Shown here: piece by piece, positions 52,087-60,532 of the stretch
Layout: each line of letters begins with the position of its first letter
Position numbering within the stretch: the stretch's first letter is position 1
Assembly (NCBI RefSeq): GCF_000173415.1
Contig: NZ_ABXW01000062.1
Span: forward strand, 124,001-188,000
Direction of reading: 5' to 3'
Length of the DNA: 64,000 nucleotides
Source of the DNA: Providencia alcalifaciens DSM 30120
GTDB lineage: Bacteria; Pseudomonadota; Gammaproteobacteria; Enterobacterales; Enterobacteriaceae
Notes under the pieces: generated by a model
What the model saw: the letters and a program-made list of their open reading frames with translations, nothing else
What the model was told of the DNA's origin: nothing
Database searches by the model: none
Position numbers and translations under genes: made by a program

Positions 52087-52328
52087 GCCGACACCCACGA
52101 ATCATCTTGCCAGATCTCTTCTAATATTTGACCTATCTCTTCTTTCTCATCATCTGTTTTAGTGCCGCTAATAGTTAGTGATTGTGAGGAACTCATAGCG
52201 ACACGTAAACTCAATGGACCAAACCGGTCACCAATCCTTTTTATAATTTGTTCCTGCAGGGCGTTGCGAGTTTTGTCAGAAGGCTTTTGCTTTGATTCTT
52301 TATCAAAGAGAATTTCAATACGTGGCAT
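52083..52328 (-). CDS. DinI-like protein
   Basis: I start at ATG 52328 (MPRIEILFDKE), giving 81 residues. It ends with the DinI/TUM-type EIGQILEEIWQDDSWV, and has the ALQEQIIKRIGDRFG helix and LRVAMSSSQSLTISG strand of the family. DinI-like proteins modulate RecA filaments; prophage copies such as Tum can promote induction by acting on the repressor. A LexA-type box lies 20 bp upstream. Confidence 0.88.
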   Translation of the reverse strand: MPRIEILFDKESKQKPSDKTRNALQEQIIKRIGDRFGPLSLRVAMSSSQSLTISGTKTDDEKEEIGQILEEIWQDDSWVSA

Positions 52329-52347
52329 AATGTAACCTCTCATTTAA

Positions 52348-52363
52348 CTGTTAATTTATACAG
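52348..52363 (-). promoter_or_regulatory. LexA box upstream of the DinI-like operon
   Basis: CTGTTAATTTATACAG fits the LexA consensus CTG-N10-CAG with an AT-rich centre. A partly overlapping second copy (CTGCATATAAATACAC on the minus strand, near 52363-52378) is weaker. Confidence 0.85.
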
Positions 52364-52426
52364 TGTATTTATATGCAGTATGGAAAGGCATCGTAAAAAC
52401 TATCAGGCGGGGAATAGAAGTAATTT

Positions 52427-52445
52427 TGGGTATCTATTTGGGTAT
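52427..52445 (+). promoter_or_regulatory. Candidate integrase arm-type sites, right side
   Basis: TGGGTAT occurs at 52427-52433 and 52439-52445, 12 bp apart, matching the three copies near attL in spacing and sequence. Confidence 0.45.
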
Positions 52446-52504
52446 CTTATTTATTAAGCGTTCCACTTATTTAATAAAATCATATGAATAGACAATCAAA
52501 TATT

Positions 52505-52534
52505 ACTCCGGTAGCCGGCACCAAATAAGAACCC
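52505..52534 (+). repeat. attR core of the prophage
   Basis: An exact copy of the 30 bases at 11341-11370. To its right lies the original bacterial terminator of tRNA-Thr. Confidence 0.95.
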
Positions 52535-52565
52535 ACTATCTCGAAAGAGATAGTGGGTTTTTTCT
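52530..52565 (+). terminator. Original tRNA-Thr terminator displaced to attR
   Basis: AACCCACTATCTC-GAAA-GAGATAGTGGGTT is a long perfect hairpin followed by a T run. It would have ended the tRNA operon before integration. Confidence 0.88.
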
Positions 52566-52595
52566 TGTCTCAATAAAAATTAACTCTGCATAATG

Positions 52596-52682
52596 GGCAC
52601 TATCGGTAATACTGACGGTGGGTTAGCCATTAGCATAACTAATACGTACATTATGCTAATGAATGAGTATAGAATTAATTAA
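52596..52682 (+). pseudogene. Tail-fibre C-terminal remnant of an older prophage
   Basis: A frame ending TYIMLMNEYRIN-stop aligns with the end of the resident fibre gene (AYIMLMGWYRVS-stop), including the preceding GTIGNTDGG/GSIGNSGSG part. The rest of the gene is missing. A GGGGC/GCCCC hairpin follows at 52694-52711, as after the resident fibre gene. This marks the right end of a second related phage. Confidence 0.8.
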
Positions 52683-52693
52683 TATAGATGTTA

Positions 52694-52711
52694 GTGGGGC
52701 AAAAGCCCCAC
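52694..52711. terminator. Hairpin between fibre remnant and transferase copy
   Basis: GTGGGGC-AAAA-GCCCCAC matches in position the terminator at 50089-50110. Confidence 0.75.
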
Positions 52712-52717
52712 CAGAGA

Positions 52718-54256
52718 TCAATGGATAGGAATAATATCATTAGGTAATTTATCAAAATTGACAACATCATTTTTAAAATTCAAAACACTATTGCTAAATT
52801 TGCAGTCTTGATTTGAGATAAATTGGCAGTTCGGTTTTTGATATATATTTATGCCAAGCCATTCAGAATAGAGAGAAAGGAAGTTCATCCCACTGACTCG
52901 TGCGGTAATGAATTCTCTATTTACGTCGTTATAAGATGTAATAAAAAAAGGAACAGAGTAGTTTTCTTTATATTCATCTCCGTGAATTAAATCGAGTTTA
53001 GATGGCATATCTCTATTTGAGAAAGAGACGCCGTGATCTGCAAGATACATCATAGACCATCGTTCATTACTCGACTTTAAGCTATCGTAAATGGTGCCTA
53101 GTAATCGATCTGTATTCTGCACTGATTGGACATAGCAAGAAACTCGGTTACTAAGATAGAACTGATCATACTCATTATTTGTTCTTTCGCAGGCAGGGGT
53201 ATGACTTCCCATTAAGTGAACAACAATCAACTTCTTATTTTTTACTTTTTGCTTAATCGCAGCATTAATATAAGGAATGAGTTCGTCATCATTCTCTATA
53301 GATGTGAATGAGCCTTTTTTAATGAATGTTGGTGTATCAGCTCGTTTTCCAATACTTGCAATAGGGGTATCTGCGCCACTGATAGAACCTTGATTCGAGA
53401 TCCAATAGGTATAAAAATCTGCCTTTTTAGCAAGAGTAATGATGTTGTTTTGAATTTTTACATGCTCTGAAATAGTGTGTGTTAATGACGGAACTGTGGA
53501 TGGTGCAGCTGATATATAATTAGTGAAAATTTTTCCATTTATTTTATCTAGAAACGGAGTGTTCTCTAATGCAAATCCATAGGAATGTAGTAAGTCTTTT
53601 CTAACACTTTCGCCTATAACAATAACATAAGTATCATACTCTCCAGTGCTAATTAATTTTGGATAATCGTCATTTTTAGATAGCATTTCATTAATACGTT
53701 TATGCTCTTCAATTGTTGATGAGATGGCTGCTACTGATTGCTTTAAAAATTTAACTTCTGGAATGCCAGTATTTAATAAGGAAAAATGATGCTCACTAAT
53801 GGCTGTTTTTATAGGCGCTTGAAGGAAAATAACAGCAAAAATTGAAACGAAAGATAATCGAAATTTGTTTGAAATTTCAAATTTTAAACGGGTTGCAGTA
53901 TAACCAAGCAGTAATATGAGAAATGATACAACGTAATAGAAATAGGGAATATTAGAAAGAAACTCGAATGATTCTTTTCTATCGGTATATAACATTGCCG
54001 TCGCAATATTGAAGCTAGGCTCGCCGTATAACATCGCTGTTGGGTAATAAATTGCAGCAATAAATGCCAAAAAGATTATGGATGTTAAGTATATAAATTT
54101 ATTGGCGTTTACGGCGAGTAATAATAAAAACACTGCGAGTGCATAAATAGCTTTAAATTCATACCCGAGGGCAACATGTGAGAAACAAACAAAAAACAAT
54201 AAAATACAAAGCTTTAGAATGCTATTTTTCTTTAAATTATGTAATGCAAAACGCAT
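52718..54256 (-). CDS. Second phosphoethanolamine transferase-like protein, near-duplicate of the phage gene
   Basis: The 512-residue protein has the same length as the gene at 50117 and is identical at most positions by eye. The five membrane helices, GESVRKD, APSTVPSL and ADHGVSF are all kept. It lies outside attR, next to a fibre remnant. Sequence similarity continues about 45 bp upstream of the start, to near 54302. Differences are scattered and mostly conservative, so both copies appear to have stayed under selection. Both may modify LPS; expression may differ because this copy has lost its phage context. Confidence 0.85.
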   Translation of the reverse strand: MRFALHNLKKNSILKLCILLFFVCFSHVALGYEFKAIYALAVFLLLLAVNANKFIYLTSIIFLAFIAAIYYPTAMLYGEPSFNIATAMLYTDRKESFEFLSNIPYFYYVVSFLILLLGYTATRLKFEISNKFRLSFVSIFAVIFLQAPIKTAISEHHFSLLNTGIPEVKFLKQSVAAISSTIEEHKRINEMLSKNDDYPKLISTGEYDTYVIVIGESVRKDLLHSYGFALENTPFLDKINGKIFTNYISAAPSTVPSLTHTISEHVKIQNNIITLAKKADFYTYWISNQGSISGADTPIASIGKRADTPTFIKKGSFTSIENDDELIPYINAAIKQKVKNKKLIVVHLMGSHTPACERTNNEYDQFYLSNRVSCYVQSVQNTDRLLGTIYDSLKSSNERWSMMYLADHGVSFSNRDMPSKLDLIHGDEYKENYSVPFFITSYNDVNREFITARVSGMNFLSLYSEWLGINIYQKPNCQFISNQDCKFSNSVLNFKNDVVNFDKLPNDIIPIH

Positions 54257-54367
54257 TTAACTTATCTCATTAAGTAATTATCTTTTATTATCATAACGTT
54301 AATGAAAAGGCGCTGCAATGGTAAAAAAAAGACAATCACATATAGAGAAAAATAATGTGCGAATCGC

Positions 54368-55309
54368 TTACTTATTTGTATTTTCTGTGCTTTTATTTTT
54401 CATTAATGCATCTATATTTTCTTTTTGAAAAGAGGTGATCGCGCTATTAGGCGATAAATTAATAACGTTGACTCCAGCCTTCTCAAGGAAGTGCGATGCG
54501 GAATGAAAGGCATTTTGGATTGTGATGAAATGGTGATCTAACGATGTTGGAAGCATATTTGAACGATTTTCATAAAACCGAGGTTTATCGAAATTATTCA
54601 TATCTAAGCCGACAAAATACAGTTGTTTATAACCCAGAGAATACCCGACTTGTAATGCAGGATACGCTACAGTGCCGTAATCAAAAACGAGTTCATTTAT
54701 GTTAGATGAAAAACCATAGCTATTAAACCAATAGTGATGATCGGATATGTAATCTTCATTAATTACTTTTTTCTCATCCATAAATAAATAACCTATACCA
54801 TCAGTAACTAAGTCTAATATCTTAAATGAGCATTTTATTTCAGATAAATCAATGAATTTTAGTATTTCATATAGTGATAAGTAATTGCAAAATAACGTTA
54901 TTTCATCATTGCTAACAATTTTTCGTACTAAGTCGACTCTTTTTTTAATAAATGATTGGTCAATGATACAGTAAAATCGAAATTTAATTTCTGAGAGTGA
55001 GATTGCGCCATTTACACCGAGAAAGTCGTACTGTTCTGGGTCAAAGAGGTTCTTAGGTATCTCATTCACTGATGGACCTGTAGCCACAATAATCAAAGTT
55101 TTGTGTTTCTTTGAGTGGATCGGAGATGTGTTTATTTTTAATTTTTCATTTTTATACGTAACTTCCACTATTTCATCATTTTGATTTCTAGAAACATTAA
55201 ATAAATACCAAAAATTTTTATTATGGTGAAACTTTTTATTGCGAAACAGCCGATAAAGTGTTTTTAAAAACCATGTTTTAAGCTTGTTTTCTGACATGGG
55301 AGTGCTCAT
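54368..55309 (-). CDS. DUF115/sialyltransferase-like Rossmann protein, probable surface-sugar cargo
   Basis: I start at ATG 55309 (MSTPMSENKLKTW), giving 313 residues; MSENK 12 bp on is possible. Motifs are LIIVATGPSVNEIP (about 70-83), FLGVNGAISL, FYCIIDQSF, and DYGTVAYPALQVGYSLGY followed by LYFVGLDMN. These resemble DUF115/Maf-type and GT42-like proteins that work on surface sugars. The gene is strongly AT-rich. Its place behind the transferase copy suggests it came with the older prophage. Substrate unknown. Confidence 0.6.
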   Translation of the reverse strand: MSTPMSENKLKTWFLKTLYRLFRNKKFHHNKNFWYLFNVSRNQNDEIVEVTYKNEKLKINTSPIHSKKHKTLIIVATGPSVNEIPKNLFDPEQYDFLGVNGAISLSEIKFRFYCIIDQSFIKKRVDLVRKIVSNDEITLFCNYLSLYEILKFIDLSEIKCSFKILDLVTDGIGYLFMDEKKVINEDYISDHHYWFNSYGFSSNINELVFDYGTVAYPALQVGYSLGYKQLYFVGLDMNNFDKPRFYENRSNMLPTSLDHHFITIQNAFHSASHFLEKAGVNVINLSPNSAITSFQKENIDALMKNKSTENTNK

Positions 55310-55366
55310 TTTTAACGAAAATATTAATACTTGTAGTTGTACAAAATTTATTCTCAAGGATAGCAA

Positions 55367-55779
55367 ATTATTGAATAAAATTTACGATAAAAAATGCGGT
55401 TCAACAATATTTCTCATCATCAATTTTAGTGTGATGGGTTGTACCCAAAGCATGATGTAATGATGGTTTTTTCTTGTCCATCATTTATCTTACTTTTTGA
55501 TTTTCAATCAATTTACTTGACGAAATTTAAATAGATATTAATCATGATACTCTCAATAAAGCGGTTCGAACGACGATGACGAAAGCATAACGAATTTATC
55601 ATTTAGTGGATAAGTGCTACGTTGCTTTTTATGAGAAAGATAAGACCCAATTAGCTCAGATAATGAAAAGTGTGGATGGTAAGATAGGAGCAGTCTTTTG
55701 AATGCGGATATATCAACGTATTGTGCTTTGGGGCATCCGTAGTTTTTGATAGTGATTAAACTGAGTCGAGGGTATTGTA
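55367..55779. other. AT-rich intergenic region without a gene
   Basis: No convincing open frame is seen. One hairpin occurs (AATGATGG/CCATCATT near 55461-55488) without a T run. The older prophage's outer attachment site could lie here, but I find no copy of the 30-bp att core. Confidence 0.5.
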
Positions 55780-56067
55780 ATGTTAAAAGTGATTGCTGAA
55801 GATTTTATCAAACCAGAAGCGATAGAAATTGTTCTGCCACTCTATAAAGAACTTGTAGAAGCAACCAAAAAAGAACCTTTATGTATTGCCTATGACCTTT
55901 ATATTGATGAAAAGGACCCTGGACATTTTGTGTTTATTGAAGAGTGGTCGAATCAAGCGGCATTAGATGCGCATTGTGCATCGGAACATTTTCAACGATT
56001 AGTTCCAATGATTAATCGTCATCAAAAAGCAGAGCCTCGATTTATTCTGATGGATGCTGCATTTTAA
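55780..56067 (+). CDS. Antibiotic biosynthesis monooxygenase-domain protein (YgiN-like)
   Basis: The 95-residue protein is a single ferredoxin-like ABM domain: MLKVIAEDFIKPEAIEIVLP, EPLCIAYDLYIDE, GHFVFIEEWSNQAALDAHC and SEHFQRLVP. Members such as YgiN act as quinol monooxygenases or heme/quinone-handling proteins. It is monocistronic with a GAGGG ribosome site. Substrate cannot be told. Confidence 0.88.
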   Translation: MLKVIAEDFIKPEAIEIVLPLYKELVEATKKEPLCIAYDLYIDEKDPGHFVFIEEWSNQAALDAHCASEHFQRLVPMINRHQKAEPRFILMDAAF

Positions 56068-56402
56068 AATAAAACCGGCATTGGATATTTAATCTAGATT
56101 CCTTGCTTACATCCCTCTAACGAGCTGATTAATGATGACTAGTAGGGGGTTATATCCAATTTTGAAACATAAAGTATGACAGGGTGAATACAAAGATCGT
56201 CATGAGATGTTGTAGAACTTTTAAGAATAAAAGAAAACGCCTGACTTGATTCATTGATAAGAGCCCAAATAAAAATAATCTAAGTTATAAACGTATATTC
56301 AGCATAGCAAGGAAATAAAATTTCGCTGAAAAATATTAGATAAGTGGTGAAAAAATTCAAATTACGTATAAATGCGTATGCTGAGATATCTTTGATTTGA
56401 AA
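56068..56402. other. Intergenic region without a gene
   Basis: AT-rich sequence with no open frame of note and no clear regulatory site. The gltP terminator follows at 56403. Confidence 0.5.
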
Positions 56403-56432
56403 AGCCATCTTTAAAAGATTAAAGATGGCTTA
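56403..56432 (-). terminator. Terminator downstream of gltP
   Basis: On the minus strand AGCCATCTTTAA-TCTT-TTAAAGATGGCT is followed by TTTT. Confidence 0.75.
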
Positions 56433-56471
56433 TTCTGGCATAATAAATAGAAGTAAAAATCTAACCCCTAA

Positions 56472-57778
56472 TCAAAAACTGTCCTCATATTCACGGGCTT
56501 TTTTCTCATCATAATTATGTTCCCATTTTGCGATGACTAATGCAGCTAACGCATTACCAACCACGTTTAGCGCGGTTCTTGCCATATCAAGAATACGGTC
56601 AACACCGGCAATAAAGGCTAAGCCTTCTAATGGGATACCCACAGAACCTAAGGTTGCTAGCAACACCACGAATGAAACACCAGGCACTCCAGCAATTCCT
56701 TTTGATGTGATCATGAGAGTGAACACTAAAATTAATTCTTGTCCTAATGACAGCTCGATTCCATATAACTGAGCAATGAAAATTGCGGCGATGCTTTGGT
56801 AAAGGGTTGAGCCATCTAAGTTAAATGAATAGCCAATTGGGATCACGAAACTGGTGACAGATTTTGGTGCACCATATTTCTCCATTTTATCCATAATACG
56901 CGGCAGTACAGTTTCTGAACTGGCTGTTGAATAGGCGAGCAGCAGCTCATCCTTTAATATTCTCATCAGAGTAAAAATATTAATTTTGCAATAGCGTGCA
57001 ACAATTCCGAGTACGACAACTGCGAAGAAAATAATGGCACAGTGAACCAAAATAACGAGTTTCAGCAGTGGGACGAGTGAGGTGAAACCAAAATTGGCAA
57101 CAGTGACAGAAATCAAGGCAAATACACCGATTGGCGCATACAGCATGATCATATTGGTCACACGGAACATGGTCTCAGAGAAAGTTTGCAGAACATCTAA
57201 CAGAGGTTGTTTTTTGGCTACAGGAAGGGAAGATAATCCCAAACCAAATAACACAGCAAAGAAAATAACAGGAAGCATATCGCCGCTAGCCATAGCAGCA
57301 AAAATATTGCTCGGTACCAAAGAGAGCAGGGTATTCACGATCCCTGAAGGATGACTAGCAACCTCTTGGGTCGTTTTTTGATACTGAGAAATATCCACTT
57401 GAGTAAGTTGAGACATATCAATGCCTACACCGGGTTGGAATATATTCGCAAACGAAATTCCGACAATGATGGCAATGGTGGTAATGATCTCAAAATAGAG
57501 AATAGTTTTGAAGCCGAGTGTACCTAATTGCTTTGTATTTCCAACGCCTGCAATCCCGACAATCAGGGTTGAAATGACGATAGGTACAACAATCATTTTG
57601 ATTAACTGGATGAAAATTTTACCTGCGGGGGAAAGCACATTCAGGATCAACCAATCTTTGTACTCTACGCTTTCATGCAATAAAGCACCGAGGATAACCC
57701 CTAAAATGAGGGCGACTAGAATCTGCCAGCCTAAACCAAATTTAAACGGTTTTTTTGAACGATGTTGTTTAATGTCAT
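56472..57778 (-). CDS. gltP: Glutamate/aspartate:proton symporter with apparent -1 frameshift in an A7 tract
   Basis: The sequence closely follows Escherichia coli GltP, a DAACS-family inner-membrane symporter. It has the re-entrant SYSTASSETVLP-like serine-rich loop (LLAYSTASSETVLP), the PIGYSFNLDGSTLYQ motif and IAGVPGVSFVVLLATLGSVG. The ATG at 57778 reads MTLNNIVQKN and then a stop. The main frame, which gives KKPFKFGLGWQILVALILG and the rest, is -1 to it. The switch falls in seven A (57756-57750). The unshifted main frame has only non-standard starts before residue 33 or so. So this is a slippage site, a mutation or a sequencing error. Confidence 0.85.
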
Positions 57779-58175
57779 AAATAATTCTCGTTTATATTAA
57801 TAATATTTAACATTGTATTTTTATTATGCTCAGTTTTATAACTAATATTCGGAAAAACCACAATCGTTTATTCGAGAAAGTAGAGTTATTTACAATAGTT
57901 ACTTATAACAAAATGTAAATTAAGTTGCTGAAATTAACTATTTTGTTAATCAATGTTTCAGGTTGTTCCATTAATGTAATTAAATTGATAATAAAAAGTG
58001 ATAAACTAAATCTATAAAAATTGTTAAATACAACTTGTGTAAGTTTGATTTTTTATGGCGTGATTAATTCTGCGAATGTTTATACGGTATTATTTGAATG
58101 GAGATAGGATTACAAATAGAGGGATGGCATAGGAGAATGCCATAGGAAAAATACACTCATCACCGCATTCACGAT
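57779..58175. other. AT-rich regulatory region between gltP and the GntR gene
   Basis: No gene is visible. It must hold the gltP promoter (minus strand); AT-rich candidates are many and none stands out. Confidence 0.4.
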
Positions 58176-58838
58176 TTACAATATTGAGTGGCTGCGTTTA
58201 TAGGCTGCGAGTAAGGTGCGCTCAGAGACATCGAGGTAATTTAATAGTGTAGAGGCTGCATCTTGATTTCGACCTGCATCCAATAACTCTAAAATAGCTT
58301 GGTTTTTATCAATATAGGGTGCATACAGCAACTTTGCATCATTCAAATGACCAAAAGCTAAACGCAATTCTGCCGCAATATTATGGTACAGCTTAATCAG
58401 CCTTTCGCTGTCTGAAAGTTCCACAATCGCCGTATGGAATTTCATATTAGCGGTTCCCACTCCAACCCAATTTTCTGTTTTTTCGTGTTCTCGGGCTTCA
58501 GCCACCGCGTGTTTCATTTTTTGGACCGCAGGATGGAGCGCGTAAGCATGGGTCAATGAATCACATTCAATCAGCCTGCGCACTTGGTAAATATCAATGA
58601 TTGCAGCCATATCAGGGACGGAAACATAAACGCCTTTGTTGGGCGCATAGGTGAGCAGACCTTCTTGGGTTAATACACGGAACACTTCTCTGAGAGTATT
58701 GCGGGAAATATCCAATTCTTCACTCAATGCGGCTTCCGATAAGCGCTGCCCTGGCGTTAGCTCACCCACGGTAATTTTTTGGCGAATAGTTTCTGCAATG
58801 GTGACTGACAAGGTTTGCGCGACGGACGGTTTTTTCAT
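58176..58838 (-). CDS. GntR-family (FadR subfamily) regulator
   Basis: The 220-residue protein has a winged helix-turn-helix at about 8-75 (GELTPGQRLSEAALSEELDI, then RNTLREVFRVLTQEGLL) and an all-helical FCD ligand-binding domain at about 85-215 with the metal/ligand residues in HTAIVELSDSERL. It is divergent from the 5-oxoproline operon and so is its likely local regulator, perhaps sensing 5-oxoproline or a related acid. It could also act on gltP downstream on the same strand. Confidence 0.9.
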   Translation of the reverse strand: MKKPSVAQTLSVTIAETIRQKITVGELTPGQRLSEAALSEELDISRNTLREVFRVLTQEGLLTYAPNKGVYVSVPDMAAIIDIYQVRRLIECDSLTHAYALHPAVQKMKHAVAEAREHEKTENWVGVGTANMKFHTAIVELSDSERLIKLYHNIAAELRLAFGHLNDAKLLYAPYIDKNQAILELLDAGRNQDAASTLLNYLDVSERTLLAAYKRSHSIL

Positions 58839-58942
58839 AAAAAGGCGAGCCTAGTTGAAGAAAAATGAGATAAAAAATTCAGTGAAATTGCTATTCGAGC
58901 GCTATCTTCACATATTCGTTGTAGGGCAGCAAGACTCCTTTC

Positions 58943-58989
58943 TGCACTTAATTAGGGCATTTTCATATAAAGAGCACTAGATTGGTGCT
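58943..58989 (+). promoter_or_regulatory. Two NtrC-like enhancer sites
   Basis: AGCACTAGATTGGTGCT (58973-58989) is almost identical to the strong NtrC site of the Escherichia coli glnA promoter (GCACTATATTGGTGC). TGCACTTAATTAGGGCA (58943-58959) is a weaker copy. Their centres are 30 bp apart, three helical turns, and lie about 190-230 bp upstream of the -24/-12 promoter. Confidence 0.72.
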
Positions 58990-59171
58990 TTTGCATGTTT
59001 CCTATCCCATCTTGAATGTTACAAATAAGAATCAAATGTTAAAAAAGTGATCAAGATTCGATTTTTGACTCCTCAGAAACGATTTTAATTGCTTAATTAT
59101 TCATCGCTCCGTATTAATTGTTCAACAATCCATGTTCAATAAATTAACAATTCTTCCTATTGATAGAACAA

Positions 59172-59187
59172 TGGCATGAAAATTGCC
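59172..59187 (+). promoter_or_regulatory. Sigma-54 (-24/-12) promoter of the 5-oxoproline operon
   Basis: TGGCATG-AAAA-TTGCC fits the sigma-54 consensus TGGCAYG-N4-TTGCW with GG and GC at the required 10-bp spacing. It lies about 80 bp upstream of the NRAMP gene start. Confidence 0.8.
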
Positions 59188-59266
59188 TTTATAACTCAGC
59201 ACAACATCAACAAATACAAATAACATCAAAATACAGATAACAACAAAACCACAGAGGGGTATGCAT

Positions 59267-60505
59267 ATGGCAGCTCAGGAAAATATCTCAACAGCAGAAT
59301 ATGTGAAAAAGCGTCGTTCCTCGCTTATCGGCGCGATTTTCTTAATGGCAACATCCGCGATTGGTCCCGGATTTATCACTCAAACTGCGACCTTTACGGT
59401 CACCTTAGGGGCCGCATTCGCGTTTGGTATTTTGGCCTCTATTGTGATTGATTTCGTTGTCCAACAAAACATTTGGCGAGTCGTCACACTCACAAAAATG
59501 CATTCGTCTGAAATCGCGAATGCCACCATTCCGGGCAGCGGCTATTTGTTGGCGGTACTCGTTATTTTTGGTGGATTGATATTTAACATCGGAAATATTG
59601 CAGGGGCAGGGTTGGGTCTGAATGCACTTGTTGGATTAGATCCGAAATGGGGCGGTTTACTCAGCGCCTTATTAGCGATCTATATCTTCTCATCGCGTAA
59701 AGCCAGCACATTTATTGATAGATTAATCATTGTGTTAGGGTTGGTGATGATTGGCTTGACGTTATTTGTCATGATTGCGTCTAACCCGCCAATTGGTGAA
59801 GCACTACGCCAGAGCGTGCTGCCGGATACGGTGGATTTTGCCATGATCACCACTATTGTTGGCGGTACCGTGGGGGGCTACATCTGTTATGCAGGGGCGC
59901 ACCGTTTACTGGATAAAGGCGAAGTTGGTGTTGAGAACATCAAAGCCGTTTCCAGTGCGGCAACCAAAGGGATTATTGTGGTTGGGTTAATGCGTTACAT
60001 CCTGTTTTTAGCCATTTTAGGTGTCGTTGCCAGTGGGGTGACGATTGATATTTCTGGAAAAGCAGCTAACCCAGCCTCACAAGCTTTCCAAGCGGCAGCG
60101 GGTAACTACGGTTTACGTATCTTTGGTTTAATCTTATGGGCGGCCGCATTGACCAGTGTGATTGGTGCAGCCTATACCTCTATGAGTTTCTTAAAAGCGT
60201 TTAAGTCTTCCATTACAGAAAGACAACGCAATATTGCCACTATCTTATTTATCACGGTTTCACTCGCTGTTTATCTTTTAATGGGAACTGCGCCAGCAGC
60301 ACTGTTAGTTTTTGCGGGTGGCTTTAACGGTCTTATTTTACCGATTGGTTTAACGTTGTTTGTTTACATTGGCTGGAAACGCGCTGATTTAATGGAAGGT
60401 TATCACTACCCACGTTGGTTATTGTGGTCAGGTGTTGTGACCTGTGCTCTCACTTGGTACATGGGTGCGATGTCTGTAACTGCCATTTTCAACTACTTAA
60501 AATAA
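59267..60505 (+). CDS. NRAMP-family divalent metal transporter (YcsG-like)
   Basis: I use the second ATG (59267, MAAQENISTAEYV), ten bases after GAGGGG, giving 412 residues. About eleven membrane helices are evident. SAIGPGFITQTA in helix 1 stands where NRAMP proteins have the metal-binding DPG motif, but the Asp is replaced, so the substrate may differ from Mn/Fe. The family member YcsG is encoded beside the PxpA/KipI/KipA genes in Bacillus subtilis, as here. A role in supplying or moving a factor for 5-oxoprolinase is inference. Confidence 0.87.
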   Translation: MAAQENISTAEYVKKRRSSLIGAIFLMATSAIGPGFITQTATFTVTLGAAFAFGILASIVIDFVVQQNIWRVVTLTKMHSSEIANATIPGSGYLLAVLVIFGGLIFNIGNIAGAGLGLNALVGLDPKWGGLLSALLAIYIFSSRKASTFIDRLIIVLGLVMIGLTLFVMIASNPPIGEALRQSVLPDTVDFAMITTIVGGTVGGYICYAGAHRLLDKGEVGVENIKAVSSAATKGIIVVGLMRYILFLAILGVVASGVTIDISGKAANPASQAFQAAAGNYGLRIFGLILWAAALTSVIGAAYTSMSFLKAFKSSITERQRNIATILFITVSLAVYLLMGTAPAALLVFAGGFNGLILPIGLTLFVYIGWKRADLMEGYHYPRWLLWSGVVTCALTWYMGAMSVTAIFNYLK

Positions 60506-60532
60506 GACGTTATCAGGGAGTGAGGGACAATA

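Noticed and set aside
50117..54256. MCR-like colistin-resistance genes
   Set aside because: They share the sulfatase-type fold, but the motif context (GESVRKD, APSTVPSL) looks more like other phosphoethanolamine transferases than EptA/MCR; lipid A as target cannot be claimed.
55367..55779. Outer attachment site of the older prophage
   Set aside because: No copy of the 30-bp core or any part longer than a few bases was found there.
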